In this document: positions 1 to 10,439 of the stretch, piece by piece | How positions within the stretch are numbered: position 1 is the stretch's first letter | Layout: the number at the start of each line of letters is the position of its first letter | Assembly: GCF_019393635.1 (NCBI RefSeq) | Contig: NC_057862.1 | Span: 261,964,441-262,028,440, forward strand | DNA: 64,000 nucleotides | DNA from: Dromiciops gliroides | Lineage: Eukaryota > Chordata > Mammalia > Microbiotheria > Microbiotheriidae | Reading direction: 5' to 3' | Made by a program: the position numbers and the translations under genes | Notes under the pieces: generated by a model | Told to the model about the DNA's origin: nothing | What the model saw: only the letters and a program-made list of their open reading frames with translations | Database searches by the model: none

Positions 1-69
1 ACCTGAACTGAATGGCAAATTTGACTTTCAAATACAAGACCCTAGAGAACTATAAAAAATTGGAGTTGG

Positions 70-185
70 GGGACATACCTGGGGTCGTACAGTGGGCCAC
101 TGTCTTGTGTCTGAGGCCGGGTTTTGGCTCTGATCCCCCTGGGTACAGGGGTGGTGCTTTGTCCACTGTGTCACCTAGCTGCCCC
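70..185 (-). mobile_element. CORE-SINE, degenerate
   Basis: The reverse complement of the SINE head (CACCTAGCTGCCCC) closes the copy at 185. The middle is badly diverged and the conserved CORE box is missing, so this is one of the older copies here. Confidence 0.65.
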
Positions 186-299
186 ATGATGACATCCTTA
201 GAGTTAAATTGAGGAGTGAGGCCAATGCACTGGGGGAAGGGGAAGGACAGAGGTGAAATCCTACATGAAAGAAACAGGAAAAGTCTTATGGAGTTGGGG

Positions 300-640
300 A
301 AGACATGGAAGAGGAGCAGGGCAGTAAATGAATTTTACACTTATCAGAAAAGACTCAGAGACCTTAAACTCATCAGAGTTTAAGAGAGGAGGGACTAACA
401 CACACACACCCAGCTGGGTGGAGTAATCTATTTAATCTGGGCAGTAAATGAGCCTAACACTCATCAGAATTGGCTCAAAGACCTCAATCTCATTAGAATT
501 GGCTCAAGGAAGGAATAATGTACACACTCAATTTGGTGGTGTAATCCCTCTAACCCTGCAAGAAAATAGGAGGGGAGGGGGATAAAGAGAGAGGGGCAAA
601 AGAAGAAAAAAAGTGGGGCAGGGGACAGACAGAAGCAAAT
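300..640 (+). mobile_element. L1 inter-ORF fragment with internal duplication
   Basis: The text around 460-590 (CATCAGAATTGGCTCAAAG, then a purine-rich stretch) matches the spacer between the two ORFs of the L1 at 23750-23900. The segment is present about twice in tandem (about 325-430 and 440-560), probably a later local duplication. Confidence 0.6.
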
Positions 641-654
641 CATTTTGTTTTGTT

Positions 655-800
655 TTGGTTTTTTGGTGGGGCAATGGGGGTTAAGTGACTTGCCCAGGGT
701 CACACAGCTAGTAAGTGTCAAGTGTCTGAGGCTGGATTTGAACTCAGGTCCTCCTGAATCCATAGCTGGTGCTTTATCCACTGCGCCACCTAGCTGCCCC
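655..800 (-). mobile_element. CORE-SINE
   Basis: Near full-length antisense copy with a T-rich left end. The flanks AAATCATTTTG (left) and AAATCGTTTTG (right) look like an 11-bp target-site duplication with one mismatch. Confidence 0.9.
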
Positions 801-830
801 CAGAAAATCGTTTTGAAGAGTGATAGGATC

Positions 831-854
831 GGGGGCAGCTAGATGGCACAGTGG
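831..854 (+). mobile_element. CORE-SINE head stub
   Basis: Only the first 24 bases of the SINE head are present before the sequence passes straight into L1 3' sequence. A SINE/L1 chimeric retrotranscript or a deletion could explain the join. Confidence 0.6.
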
Positions 855-1275
855 TTATGACAAACAGGATGATCCCAGAAAAACCTGGAAAGACTAATGA
901 ACATCTATGTATAGTAAAGTGAGCAGAGCTGGGAGGACATTGTGCATAGTGATAGCAGTATTGTTCAATGAGCAAATGTGAATATGTGAATGACTTAACT
1001 ACTCTCAGCAATGCAATGATCTAAGACAATCCCAAGGAACTAATGAGGAAGCTTACTATTCACCCCCATAGAAAGAACTGATAAAAAGAACACTTGTGGA
1101 TTGTACATATATAACCTGGTTGCAATCTTGTGGAAGGGGGAGGAAAGGGAGGGAGGGAAAAAATTCGGAACTCTTATGAAAATGAATGTTGAAAACTACC
1201 CTTACATGTAACTGGAAAAAATAAAATAAATATTTGTTGCTAAAAAAAAAGAAAGAAAAGAAAAAAAAGAAAAGC
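855..1275 (+). mobile_element. L1 3' end
   Basis: It shares the block GTGAGCAGA..CATTGTGCA, the CTCAGCAATGCAATGATC motif and the G-rich GGAGGGAGGG box with other L1 3' ends here. It ends in AATAAAATAAATA followed by an A-rich tail. Confidence 0.85.
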
Positions 1276-1630
1276 ACTCTTAACCCTATCTTATATGTCT
1301 CCTTTGGTAAATATTAAATCTTTAACCATAAGGACTCATAAGTTGTATTATCATGGATTTTTAAAAAGATTCTTCAATCTGTTGTTGGCAGTATCTATAT
1401 CAGGTAAAGGATTTTGATAAAAATAGAAACAGCAAAGGGTTTGTAAAAACTTAAATTTTCTGAAGTGTCAAATGAACTATGGGTTCCCAATTTGATGTTC
1501 CTTTTATAGCTCCATTGTTAATAAGGTCATAACCACAAGGCTTGAACTGGTTTCCACCATCTGAACAAATTTTTGGAGAAGTAAAATTTAGGAGGGTGTA
1601 CTAAATTGTATTAAGATCTATTTTGCAAAA
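1276..1630. other. no recognisable feature
   Basis: AT-rich sequence with no long open frame and no repeat family that I recognise. Confidence 0.5.
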
Positions 1631-1631
1631 G

Positions 1632-1785
1632 TTTTTTTTTGGGGGGGGGGAAGAGGCAATTGGGGTTAAGTGACTTGCCCAGGGTCACACAGCTAGTAAG
1701 TGTCAAGTGTCTGAGGCCAGATTTGAACTCAGGTCCTCCTGACTCCAGGGCCGGTGCTCTATCCACTGTGCCACCTAGCTGCCCC
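1632..1785 (-). mobile_element. CORE-SINE
   Basis: Full-length antisense copy. The flanks TTTGCAAAAG and TTTACAAAAG form a likely target-site duplication with one mismatch. Confidence 0.9.
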
Positions 1786-2005
1786 TTTACAAAAGAGTTT
1801 ACCAGAAACATCTAAGACTCTATAAGTGATAAGAAATCTAAGAAATCTGAAGAGGAGTCCTGTTCAGAGCTGCCTTGAGAACAAGATATTTCAGAATGTC
1901 TAAAAACAGATGTTTCTAGAGACCAGACAACTACATGGAATTTCTGAGATCTAGGATAAAATGTGCTGACTAAATGGACATTGGGAGCAAGTTACTGGGA
2001 TACTA

Positions 2006-2540
2006 TGTGATGTTTAAAATCTAAATTGTGGTCGCCAAAAATTAAAAGGCTTCAGTACCAGTCTTTGGGCATTAAACATTTATTAGAAGATACAGATATT
2101 TACAAAGAGTTCAGAAGGTTATGAAAAAGAAGTCCTACCTAGCCTAGAGTTCCAGCTTGGTTGGGTTCTTCCTGAAGTCCTCCTCCACAAGCCTACTTTA
2201 ATCAGGAACTCCTTCCCCAGCCTGTTTTAATCAGCATTCCTCAGCAAGCTGTTTGTGGAAGCTTTTTTATAGATCTGGAACAGAGGCGGTCCTTATACAC
2301 TGCTTCAAGGTGATTGGTTGGCATCGTCCAAATCCATTGTCTTTGAAGGTGTTCTCAAGTTGAGTTCACTGTCTAGTTTCTGAGAACAATACCTTCTTAA
2401 GGGATAGCCAGGTGTGATTACAATCCAATTAACTTGAATAGGCTTAATCAGCAGTCAATTACTCTCACTTGATTCAATCAGTCTTGATTAATCTCCAGGT
2501 GGGTCTTTGAGTATCTGCTAAATCCCATTATTTCATCACA
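2006..2540 (-). mobile_element. solo LTR, endogenous-retrovirus type, 4-bp TSD
   Basis: The unit runs TG..CA and is bounded by ACTA at 2002-2005 and 2541-2544, a perfect 4-bp duplication. It is the reverse complement of the LTR at 19994-20863, whose orientation is set by an AATAAA box, so this copy lies on the minus strand. There is no internal region, so it is a recombined solo LTR fossil. A 4-bp duplication fits class I (ERV1-like) elements. Confidence 0.8.
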
Positions 2541-2587
2541 ACTAGAAGACTTGATGTTAATGTTCATGAAAATTATCATATTACTTT

Positions 2588-2735
2588 CTTTTTTTGTGTG
2601 TGAGGCAATTGGGGTTAAGTGACTTGCCCAGGGTCACACAGCCAGTAAGTGTTAAAGTGTCTGAGGCCAGATTTGAACTCAGGTCCTCCTGACTCCAGGG
2701 CCAGTGCTCTATCCACTTCGCCATCTAGCTGCCCC
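2588..2735 (-). mobile_element. CORE-SINE
   Basis: Antisense copy bounded by TATCATATTACTTT on both sides, a clear 14-bp target-site duplication. Confidence 0.92.
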
Positions 2736-2754
2736 TATCATATTACTTTGACCT

Positions 2755-3460
2755 TGGGAGCCAAGATGGCAGAGAGAAGCCAGGAATTGCCTAAGCTCTT
2801 TCAGATTTCCCTCAGAAACAACATTAAATCAAGCCTTTAAACAGATTCTGCAGCTACAGAACCTACAAAAAGATGAAATGAAACAGTCTTCTGGCTTAAG
2901 ATAACTTAGAAGAACTTCAGGAAAGGTCTGTCTCACTTGGGTAAAAGGGGAGTACATCATAGCATAGAGGATGTCTGGGCAAGCCAGCAGGAGGCTCTTA
3001 GTCACAGATCAGCAACCGAGGCCCCTTGGTCCTGGTTCAGCAGGCCAGGTGTAGGATCCCCAGCTCCAATGCAGAAGGCAATCTGCCGGCTGGGGTATCT
3101 GCTATACAACATGTACAACTAAGCTGGGCCACAAGCCCCTGAGGCCTGAGAGTAGAAAGCCAGTAATCAGGTCCCTTGTGCCTGAGGAGAAGACCTAAAC
3201 TTTAAAAGTCACAAAATAGGCTAAAATATGAGTAAGAAATATAAATGAGGGGCAACTAGGTGGTGAAGTGGATAAAGCACGGGCCCTGGATTCAGGAGGA
3301 CCTGAGTTCAAAGCCAGCCTCAGACACTTGACACTTACTAGCTGTGTGACCCTGGGCAAGTCACTTAACCCTCATTGCCCCAAGAAAAACAAATAGAAAA
3401 GAACCCTCAGAAAGCTTACTGTGGTGACAGGGAAAACACACACTCAGAAGAGGACAACCT
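2755..3460 (+). mobile_element. L1 5' UTR-only insertion
   Basis: It opens with GGGAGCCAAGATGGCAGAGA, the start also seen in the L1 at 21845. It runs through the same 5' leader and stops near AGGACAACC, before ORF1 proper. TATTACTTTGACC on the left and TATTACTTTGGCC on the right flank it. L1 copies normally lose their 5' end; this one keeps the 5' end, lacks the 3' end and has no A-tail. A SINE sits inside at 3248-3390. Confidence 0.65.
3248..3390 (+). mobile_element. CORE-SINE
   Basis: Sense copy inside the L1 5' leader fragment. The tail is short (CCCCAAGAAAAACAAATAGAAAAG) rather than pure A. Confidence 0.88.
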
Positions 3461-3559
3461 ATTACTTTGGCCTTTTGCTTCACAATATGTTTGCTGAGTT
3501 TTCTTAGTTACCTTGTTACCATGTTTAGGTTGTACTATGATCAATCAATCTTCTTGTTC

Positions 3560-3640
3560 TTACACAGTATCAACATATTGTGTTATCAACTGTGATAGAC
3601 TTAGCTCTTCTCAGCAATAAAATGATCCAAAACAATGACA
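3560..3640 (+). mobile_element. L1 3' UTR scrap
   Basis: TGATAGACTTAGCTCTTCTC and the following AATGATCCAAAACAATG match the L1 3' end block seen at 6700 and 9720. It is cut short and passes into L2. Confidence 0.6.
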
Positions 3641-4010
3641 AACCATGTCACCTCCTACTCAATAAACTCCAGAGGCTCCCTATGGCCTCTAGGTTAAATG
3701 CAAAATCCTCAATTTGGTGTTCAAATTCCTTCAGTTTACTCTCTCCCTCCAGTCTTTTTGTACTTTCCACTCCTCCAAGTACTCATTGATCCAGTGACAA
3801 AGGCCTCCTTGTTGTTCCTTGTACAAGATCTTCATCTCCCAGATCTGGGCATTTTCACTGGCTTTCCCCCATGCCTGGAATCCTCTTCCACCTCATCTTC
3901 ACCTCCTGGCTTCCCTGGTTTCCTTAAACCCTTATCTTAAACTCTACTTTCTCCAGGAATCCTTTCCTAATCTCTCTGAATTCCAGTGCCTTCTCTCTGT
4001 AGATTATTTT
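3641..4010 (+). mobile_element. L2 LINE 3' fragment
   Basis: Recognised by the L2 3' sequence: CATGTCACC, AATAAACTCCAGAGGCTCCC, the CATGCCTGGAATCCTCTTCC block and a pyrimidine-rich tail. Short open frames across this stretch are by-products of the repeat. Confidence 0.75.
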
Positions 4011-4195
4011 CTTGTTTGTCCTTTGTTCTCGAAGAGGACCACAACAGGGTGATGTCATGATTTGCAGTGTTTGGATTTTAAGGGAAGGAGGGTTGTGCAA
4101 GGTCACCAACCTTACTCTATCCTTCAGAGCCATCTGGGTCCAGTGGCAAGATATATATACCCTGATGGATGACTGGAGATGGTCCTGGATGTTTA
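4011..4195 (+). mobile_element. unclassified dispersed repeat, family A
   Basis: The block from CTCGAAGAGGACCACAACAGG to GATGACTGGAGATGGTCC recurs in inverse orientation near 21600-21840 and 50480-50735. Three copies in 64 kb mark it as a retroposed family; I cannot name it with certainty. Confidence 0.6.
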
Positions 4196-4327
4196 AGGCA
4201 ATTGCAGTTAAGGTACTTACCCAGGGTCACACAGCTAGTAAGTGTCAAGTGTCTGAGGCCGGATTTGAACTCAGGTACTCCTGAATCCAGGGCCGGTGCT
4301 TTATCCACTGCACCACCTAGCCGCCCC
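4196..4327 (-). mobile_element. CORE-SINE
   Basis: Antisense copy beginning directly at the edge of the family A repeat and closing with CCACCTAGCCGCCCC. Confidence 0.85.
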
Positions 4328-4429
4328 AATTCATTTAATTTAATCAGGTTGTGAATAGTGTTCTTACATTAACTGGTCAGGGAAAATTATAGCAGAGACA
4401 CAACTACCCATCTCAGGTGACCCCTGATG

Positions 4430-5005
4430 GAATTCCCCTTCTTGGTCCACTTGGCAAGCTGTGTCCTGAGCTTGGCAAAACAACAATCCTCTGTGGCTCA
4501 CCCTCTGCATGAACTCAGAAGCAACAAAATCCCAAAATTGTTTCACACCAGCACCAGGTGGTCTGAGCTTGGACAAGCACCTGTAGTACCCGTGTTCTGG
4601 TCATAAAATTCTATGAATCAAACTTGTCTCGTTGCTGTTGCCCCTCCATTGTCAGGGCAAGCAAGGAGGGAAAGACATATGCGCTGGGCCCCTGCCCCTA
4701 GTGGGGAACCCAAAGCACTGTGACTACACCTCAATGCTTATATCAATGGCTACAAAGTGAGCTGTAGCCCTGACAATGAAGAGTAACAGCAACAATGAGA
4801 CAAGTCTGATTCTTATCAGGGCTTCATGACCTGAACATGGGTATTTGTCCAAGCTTGTACAGTGCTTGAATGCCAGTCAAGGCAATGCAATAATTATGTA
4901 ATTTTGGCAGAGGCTCAGATCATCCAGAGACTGAGCTCAAAGGATTGTCGTTATGCCAAACTCAGGACACAGCTTGCTTACCAGTCTTTAGCTCTGGAAA
5001 ACAGG
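4430..5005. repeat. long imperfect palindrome (fold-back element)
   Basis: Two arms of roughly 230 bp (about 4430-4660 and 4769-5000) are reverse complements with moderate divergence. AGCTGTGTCCTGAGCTTGGC at 4458 pairs with the complement of 4955-4975. AACTTGTCTCGTTGCTGTTG at 4621 pairs with 4786-4806, and CCATTGTCAGGGC pairs with GCCCTGACAATG. The centre, about 110 bp, is unpaired. One arm-like relative lies at 16690-16760. It could be a fold-back DNA element or two copies of one repeat in inverse array. Confidence 0.7.
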
Positions 5006-5071
5006 GTATCTGCTAGTAGTATGTTGACAATCTATCTTCTCTGTCTTATGTAAAATAATGAGAGAAGGGGG

Positions 5072-5663
5072 GTGTATAAGGAGAAGTTTTCAGGAACATG
5101 GCTTGTACCATGCAAACTGCCTGTAAATCCACCAGTGGTAAAGCCCCCAGGAAGCAGCTCGCTGCAAAAGCCTCTCACAAGAGTGTGCCCTCTACTGGAG
5201 GGGTCAAGAAACCTCATCGTTACAGGCTGGGTACTGTGGCTCTCCATGAAATCAGACCTTACCAGAAGTCCACTGGAAAAATAGGAGACAGAAACAGGTA
5301 TTGGCAAGTTTTTTCCATTTTCATGTGTGTGTGAATTTTGAATATAAATGAGAGGACATAAAGCATTAATGCAGTCGAAAATGTTTCCATGAACAAGTTT
5401 CAACAATTCAACTTTATAACAATTATAAATAAACCTGTTAAATTTTTCTGGACAATGCCAGCATTTGGATTTTTTAAAAAAGTAAACTAAATGGTATTTG
5501 CAGCATTTTTATCATATGGTAGATTCCATCCATTCACTATACTTTGCTAACTTAGTTGTCCTACATGCAAGTACATGTTTTTAATGTTGTCTGTCTTCTG
5601 TGCTATTCCTGTAATTTTGCTATTAAAATACACTAAACTACAAAAAAGAAAAGAAAAGAAAAA
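5072..5663 (+). pseudogene. processed pseudogene of histone H3.3
   Basis: From the ATG at 5098 the frame reads [20 protein letters not shown] and continues to [20 protein letters not shown], the H3 N-terminal tail and start of the fold. The serine-alanine type spacing around [14 protein letters not shown] fits H3.3 rather than a clustered H3. Homology stops near residue 58; the rest of the histone fold is deleted and the sequence jumps into what looks like an H3.3 3' UTR. That stretch ends with ATTAAA and an A-rich tail at 5640-5663. There is no intron, and several conserved arginines and lysines are changed (R2C, K4M, R8C), so it is a dead retrocopy. Whether the parent is H3-3A or H3-3B is not settled. 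Confidence 0.85.
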
Positions 5664-5710
5664 CTGGAGAAAGAATTAAATACTTATTTAGGACACTGTT
5701 AACATATGAA

Positions 5711-6200
5711 TGTTGGGTTGCTGTGATGTGGCTAAAATTCTAGCTATACTGTCTAAAAATCTAATGAATCCAATAAATTAGAAGCTTTAGCAAGAATTAA
5801 GACTTTTAAGCATTTATTAAGGAGCATAAGAATTTGGTGAAGAGAGAGAAAGAGGCCTAGATGCTTACATCTATCTATCTCAGGGAGCCAGCATTTCTAC
5901 CTCCACTCCCCATGAGGTCCTGGCGAAAGAGAGAGAGAGAGACAGAGAGAGACAGAGAGAGAGCGCGCCTCACCCCTGCTTTGTCCCAGGTGAAACTGGG
6001 AACATCCCATCCACACTCGCACACAGCTCCAAGCTAATTGGCTGGTAGCTTTGATCAACAGTACCCACGAGCAAACATCACTTCCTGATGCCAAGGAACT
6101 GACCTTCCAAGCCACATGGCTTGCCCTCAAATGCCTTCTCCTCATGGAGGAGCTTTCCTGCAGTAACTCTCCAGCAGGTCGCATCACTCCAATTGTCACA
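5711..6200 (-). mobile_element. solo LTR, same family as the 28.9-kb element
   Basis: The internal text (CTTTAGCAAGA..TTAAGACTTTTAAGCATTT, then TTATTAAGGAG) matches the LTRs at 28859 and 46091. The right end is TCACA. CATATGAA occurs just outside both ends (5703-5710 and 6201-6208), longer than the usual 4-6 bp duplication. It is a fossil solo LTR with a GA-rich expansion inside. Confidence 0.75.
5929..5964 (+). repeat. (GA)n purine tract
   Basis: Simple GA/GACA repeat within the LTR at 5711-6200. Confidence 0.9.
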
Positions 6201-6619
6201 CATATGAATTTAGATGCATATTTCACATCATATAAGTGAATTCCACCTAGATAACCGTTTTAAACCATATACACACAAGTACACACATAAAATGGAAGAA
6301 AATGTATCAGTTCTGGAGAGGAGGTGACATTTCTTTTTAAAAATATATTTCTATAGATGACCTTTGTTTTTTATATATACTCATTTCCAAATATCTCTTC
6401 CTTTCCCCCTCCACAATAATTCTAGTAATTCAATCTTTGCAACAAAAATTTAATAAGGAAGAGGGAAAAAACCCAATACATTCACATAGAAATTATGTGT
6501 TTTGGCTATAATGTTCCTGGGAAGTACATTTTGGGATTTCCTTCAAGAGGTTACCTGTGGATTCTTTCTATTTCCACTTTGCTCTATGGTTGTGAGAGAT
6601 ATGGACAGTTTTCTTTAAT
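6201..6619. other. no recognised feature
   Basis: AT-rich text. The stretch 6480-6619 resembles part of an unclassified repeat at 45430-45600 (GTTTTGGCT, TTCTTTCTATTT, GAGAGATATGGACAGTTTTC). Confidence 0.4.
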
Positions 6620-6867
6620 TTCAGAAAAATCTGGAAATACTTTTATGAACTGATGCAAAGTGAGGTGAGCAGAACCAGAACATTGTACACAGTAACAGCA
6701 ATACTGTATGATGATCAACTATAAATAACTTAGCTATTCTCAGCAATACAATGATCCAAAACAATTCCAAAGAACTCATGAAGAAAAATGCTATCGACAT
6801 CCAGAAAAAGAACTGATGGAGTCTGAATGCAAATTGAAGCATACTATTTTTCACTTTCTTTATCTTT

Positions 6868-7011
6868 TTTGGGGTTTTTTGCAGGGCAATGAGGGTTAAG
6901 TGCCCAGGGTCACACAGCTAGTAAGTGTCAAGTGTCTGAGGCCAAATTTGAACTCAGGTCCTCCTGAATCCAGGGCCAGTGCTTTTATCCACTGCACCAC
7001 CTAGCTGCCCC
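6868..7011 (-). mobile_element. CORE-SINE
   Basis: Antisense copy. Flanks ACTTTCTTTATCTTTT and ACTTTCTGTATCTTTT make a 16-bp target-site duplication with one mismatch. Confidence 0.92.
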
Positions 7012-7198
7012 TACTTTCTGTATCTTTTCCCCGTTTTTTTTCTGACTTTGGGTCTGTAGCTTCTTTCACAACATAACTGAATATGATAACGTTTGCCATA
7101 ATTGAACATATATAACCTATATCAAATTGCTTACTGTCTCGGGGATGGGGGAGGAGAAAGAAAATTTTAAACTCAGATTTTTAAAAATGAATGTTAAA

Positions 7199-7402
7199 GG
7201 GCAGCTAGGTGGATAGAGCACTGGCCCTGGATTCAGGAGGACCTGAGTTCAATTCCAGCCTCTGACACTTTGGGGGGGGCAGGGCAATGAGGGTTAAGTG
7301 ACTTGCCCAGGGTCACACAGGTTGGCCTCAGACACTTAACAATTACTAGCTGTGTGACCCTGGGCAAGTCACTTAACCCCAATTGCCTCACCAAACCCCC
7401 CC
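7199..7402 (+). mobile_element. mosaic CORE-SINE with an inverted middle
   Basis: 7199-7271 is sense head, 7272-7320 is antisense SINE sequence (GGGCAATGAGGGTTAAGTGA onward), and 7321-7402 is sense again from GGCCTCAGACACTT to the tail. One insertion of a short antisense piece, or a rearranged reverse transcript, would explain the order. Confidence 0.8.
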
Positions 7403-7599
7403 CCCAAAAAATGAATGTTAAAATTTGTCTTTACAATTTGGAACTCAAAGTTTAAAAAATGGATGTTAAAATTGTTTTTACATGTAAGTGGGGGGAAATA
7501 AAATACTAAATAGAAAAAATTATCTTTATACATAACTGGGGGAAAATAAAATCTTATTTCAAGAAACGAATCTAATGTTAAGGCCCTTTTTCTGGTCAA

Positions 7600-8110
7600 A
7601 GCTTTCAGGTATTTCAATAATGCTTTTATTTCATCTCCTTGATCTGTTTTCCAGGTCAGTCATTTTTGCTGTGAGATACTATATGTGTGTGTGTGTGTGT
7701 GTATAGTTCTATTTTTTCAGTCTTTTGACTTTTTTAAATATTTTTTATTGTCTCATGGAGTCATTGGTTTCTATTTGGCCCATTCTAAATTTCAGTGAGT
7801 TTTGTTGCTTGGACAAAATTTTCTACCTCTCAAGCCAAGATGTTAATTCCCTTTATCTTGTTTCTGCCTACTTTGGAGTTTCAGTAGACTGCTGCTGAAC
7901 TCATCCTCTATCAATCAGCTGGAAGTTCCTGCCGTTTCAGAGTGACAGAACTATAGGTTTGTTTCATCTGGAATTCCTGCCCTCATTCCTCTAGAAGCTT
8001 CAGACTGGGATAAAAGTTTGAACTAAGACCCACCTCTGCTCCTGGGGGTACAAGCCACACAGAGACCAATTACTTCTGAATTTTTCTCTTGCTCAATACA
8101 TAGTCTAGGG
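7600..8110 (-). mobile_element. unclassified repeat, probably antisense L1 5' part
   Basis: TTTTTTCAGTCTTTTGA, CCAGGTCAGTC and AACTAAGACCC are shared with 45620-45760 and 50740-50770, where the block ends at a CCACCATCTTGATTCC motif that is the complement of the L1 5' start. A (TG)n run lies at 7684-7703. Assignment to L1 is an inference. Confidence 0.45.
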
Positions 8111-8114
8111 CCTG

Positions 8115-9380
8115 GAATCACTCAACCCAGTCCTTACACTGGAATGCAATCCCTGGACTCACATCTCCCTCTTCAGTCGGCCCTGAATCTGACTGGGAAA
8201 TGGGAGGCAAAAGTGACATTTGGCATCTGTTCCCATATCCTGCATAAGGTCTAAGTGCTCTGTTATGGGTCTGGGGCCTTCTCTTGCCCAGTAAGCATTC
8301 TTGGTCCCTAGAATGCTGTGGTCCTAGCCAGATCATATCCCCAGCATGCACACACCTCTGTTCCGTTACACCAATCTGGTTTATACTTTTATATTTTATT
8401 TTTATATTTTTAACTTCAAAATGTATATAAAAAGCCAATCTGGTGATACAGCTCTCCAAATATAGGTCCTTGAAAAATAAATATTGTCTGTTACCAGACT
8501 GATACTTTTCAATTTAGTTGGACCTTCAAAAGCTTGTGCTCTATAGCCATAATCTCCAAAAAACCATGACAAGGCTTCAGAGCAAGATTTTAGTGGAGAT
8601 GTGAGATAATATTGTCATTAAAAAGGTGAGCTTTTGTGTGAGGGATCAGTTTAGAATCAAGGAAAGAATGACAATTTCATAAATGCAATTCAGCCTGCTC
8701 TAATTCAATTCTGGACCCAGCTTATTATTCATCTATTGTGCCTAAGATATATGTACTGATGGGTTAACAATAGGATTCCTATTCAATTATATATGGACAC
8801 TGTGCACTCATTCATTAGGTATAGAATGCTAGGCTTATGTCCTGAGTGGCTGTGGATCATGAGACATGACTAGCAACTGGAATCTGCTTGAGACAAAGCT
8901 ATGGGCACCTTCTGTTTATGATGGGATTTTGGCAGGAAGCTGCCTATTGATATTTAAAGACATCATGTCCAAAGAGAAGTAGAAGAATGCTATGAAGCCT
9001 TTCTGAGGAACTTTCTAGTGACTGAGTCAACACCAGAAGCACAGCAAAATTAAAAAATATATAAATTTTCTAAAGCTATATTAGGCAAAAGAGTGATAGG
9101 ACCAGTGCTTTGGCTGAATGGATTATAGTAGATAAACAGTTGGCAGGACAAATCAGCTTTTGTTCTGCTTCTGTTTTATCTGCTCAGGGCAATGACCTTC
9201 AGAATACAAAGGACAGAACCAAAATGGCTAACAAGCAAAAAAACCAATATTAAGCAGAAAGCCCATAAAAGAGCCTTGGTGAGGTTAAGTCACAAAACCT
9301 ATACAAATCTGATTGTTGTGCCACCATCCATGATCTTTGAATAATTTTGGAGAATGGAAGAGATGCCACAAAAGTAGGAG
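8115..9380. other. no recognised feature
   Basis: About 1.25 kb without a repeat that I can name and without a convincing coding frame; the 113-codon antisense frame at 8118-8459 has no recognisable similarity. It may be old, unrecognised repeat or unique intergenic sequence. Confidence 0.4.
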
Positions 9381-9384
9381 GGTG

Positions 9385-9534
9385 GGGGCAGCTAGATGGC
9401 ACAGTGGATAAAGCACTGGCTCTGGATTCAGGAGTACTTGAGTTCAAATCCAAGTCTCAGACACTTGACACTTAATAGCTGTGTGACCCTGAGCAAGTCA
9501 CTTAACCCTCATTGCCCCCACACACACACACACA
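9385..9534 (+). mobile_element. CORE-SINE
   Basis: Sense copy. Its tail is CCCC followed by a short (CA)n run instead of poly-A. Confidence 0.88.
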
Positions 9535-9629
9535 AAGAGGGCAATATTGCCACCTATACCCCACCCCCTTTTTAAAAGAGAAAGTCAACAATGAGCTTGA
9601 CCAATTTTGTCAAAATTCTGTATCATTAA

Positions 9630-10095
9630 AAAAGATAACATTTACATGCTGAGTGAGATGAGCAGATGAGCAGAACCAGAACATTGTACACAGGATCAAC
9701 AACATTGTGTTGATCAACTGTGATAGACTTGACTCTTCTCAGCAATACAATGGTCCAAGATAGTTCCAAAGGACTCATGATGGAAAATGCTCTCCAAAGC
9801 CAGAAAAAAAACAACCCTGTGGAATCTAGATGCAGATCGAACCATACTATTTCTATTTTTTTCTTGTTTTTCTTTTTCTAGGTTTTTCCTTTTTGCTGAT
9901 TCTTCTTGCACAGCATGACTAATGCAAAAATGTTTAATGTGATTGCACATATATAACCTATATCAGATTGCTTGCTGTCTTGGGGAGGGAAGAGGGAGAA
10001 AAAAATTGAAACTAGAAATCTTAAACAAATTTTGCAAACTATCTCTACATGTAACTAGAAAATAATAAAATACTTTTATGGGGGGAAAAAGGATA
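9630..10095 (+). mobile_element. L1 3' end
   Basis: 5'-truncated copy from GCTGAGTGAGATGAGCAGA to TAATAAAATACTTTTATGGG. It holds the GCATGACTAATGCAAAAATG motif and the GGGGAGGGAAGAGGGAG box. Confidence 0.85.
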
Positions 10096-10109
10096 ACGTT
10101 GTCATTGTT

Positions 10110-10300
10110 ATTCAAATCCAACTCTTACTAGCTGTGTGACCTTGGGCAAGTCACTTAACTCTGCCTCAGTTTCCTCATCAGTAAAATGAGCTGAAGAATG
10201 AAATGGGAAAACACTCTAGTATCTTTGCCAAGAAACTCCAAATGGGGTGATGAAGAGTTCAACACAACTGAAATGACTGAATACATGGTCCAGGAAAAAG
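10110..10300 (+). mobile_element. MIR/Mar1-type CORE-SINE with RTE-like tail
   Basis: CTAGCTGTGTGACCTTGGGC is the CORE box, followed by CAGTTTCCTCATCAGTAAAATG and then CTTTGCCAAGAAACTCCAAA and GGGGTGATGAAGAGTTCAAC. That last segment resembles the 3' end of RTE/BovB LINEs, which would supply the mobilising enzyme. Confidence 0.7.
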
Positions 10301-10439
10301 AAATGAGTGGTCAAAACTTTAGATTATACAGAAGCCTCATGGTTCTGTATCATGCTTTCTCCAAAAGAAGTTGGGTCAGATATGAACACCAACACCAATG
10401 TCACAAAGAATGGAACTGACTACATTTTAAAACACAAGG

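Larger units (their letters stand above)
6620..7570 (+). mobile_element. L1 3' end split by two SINEs
   Basis: L1 3' UTR text from TGAACTGATGCAAAGTGAGG through the CTCAGCAATACAATGATCC motif and GGGGATGGGGGAGGAGAAAG, ending near 7570. The last 140 bases repeat the terminal block in an irregular tandem (AATGAATGTTAAAATT, ATGGATGTTAAAATTG). SINEs lie at 6868-7011 and 7199-7402. Confidence 0.85.
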
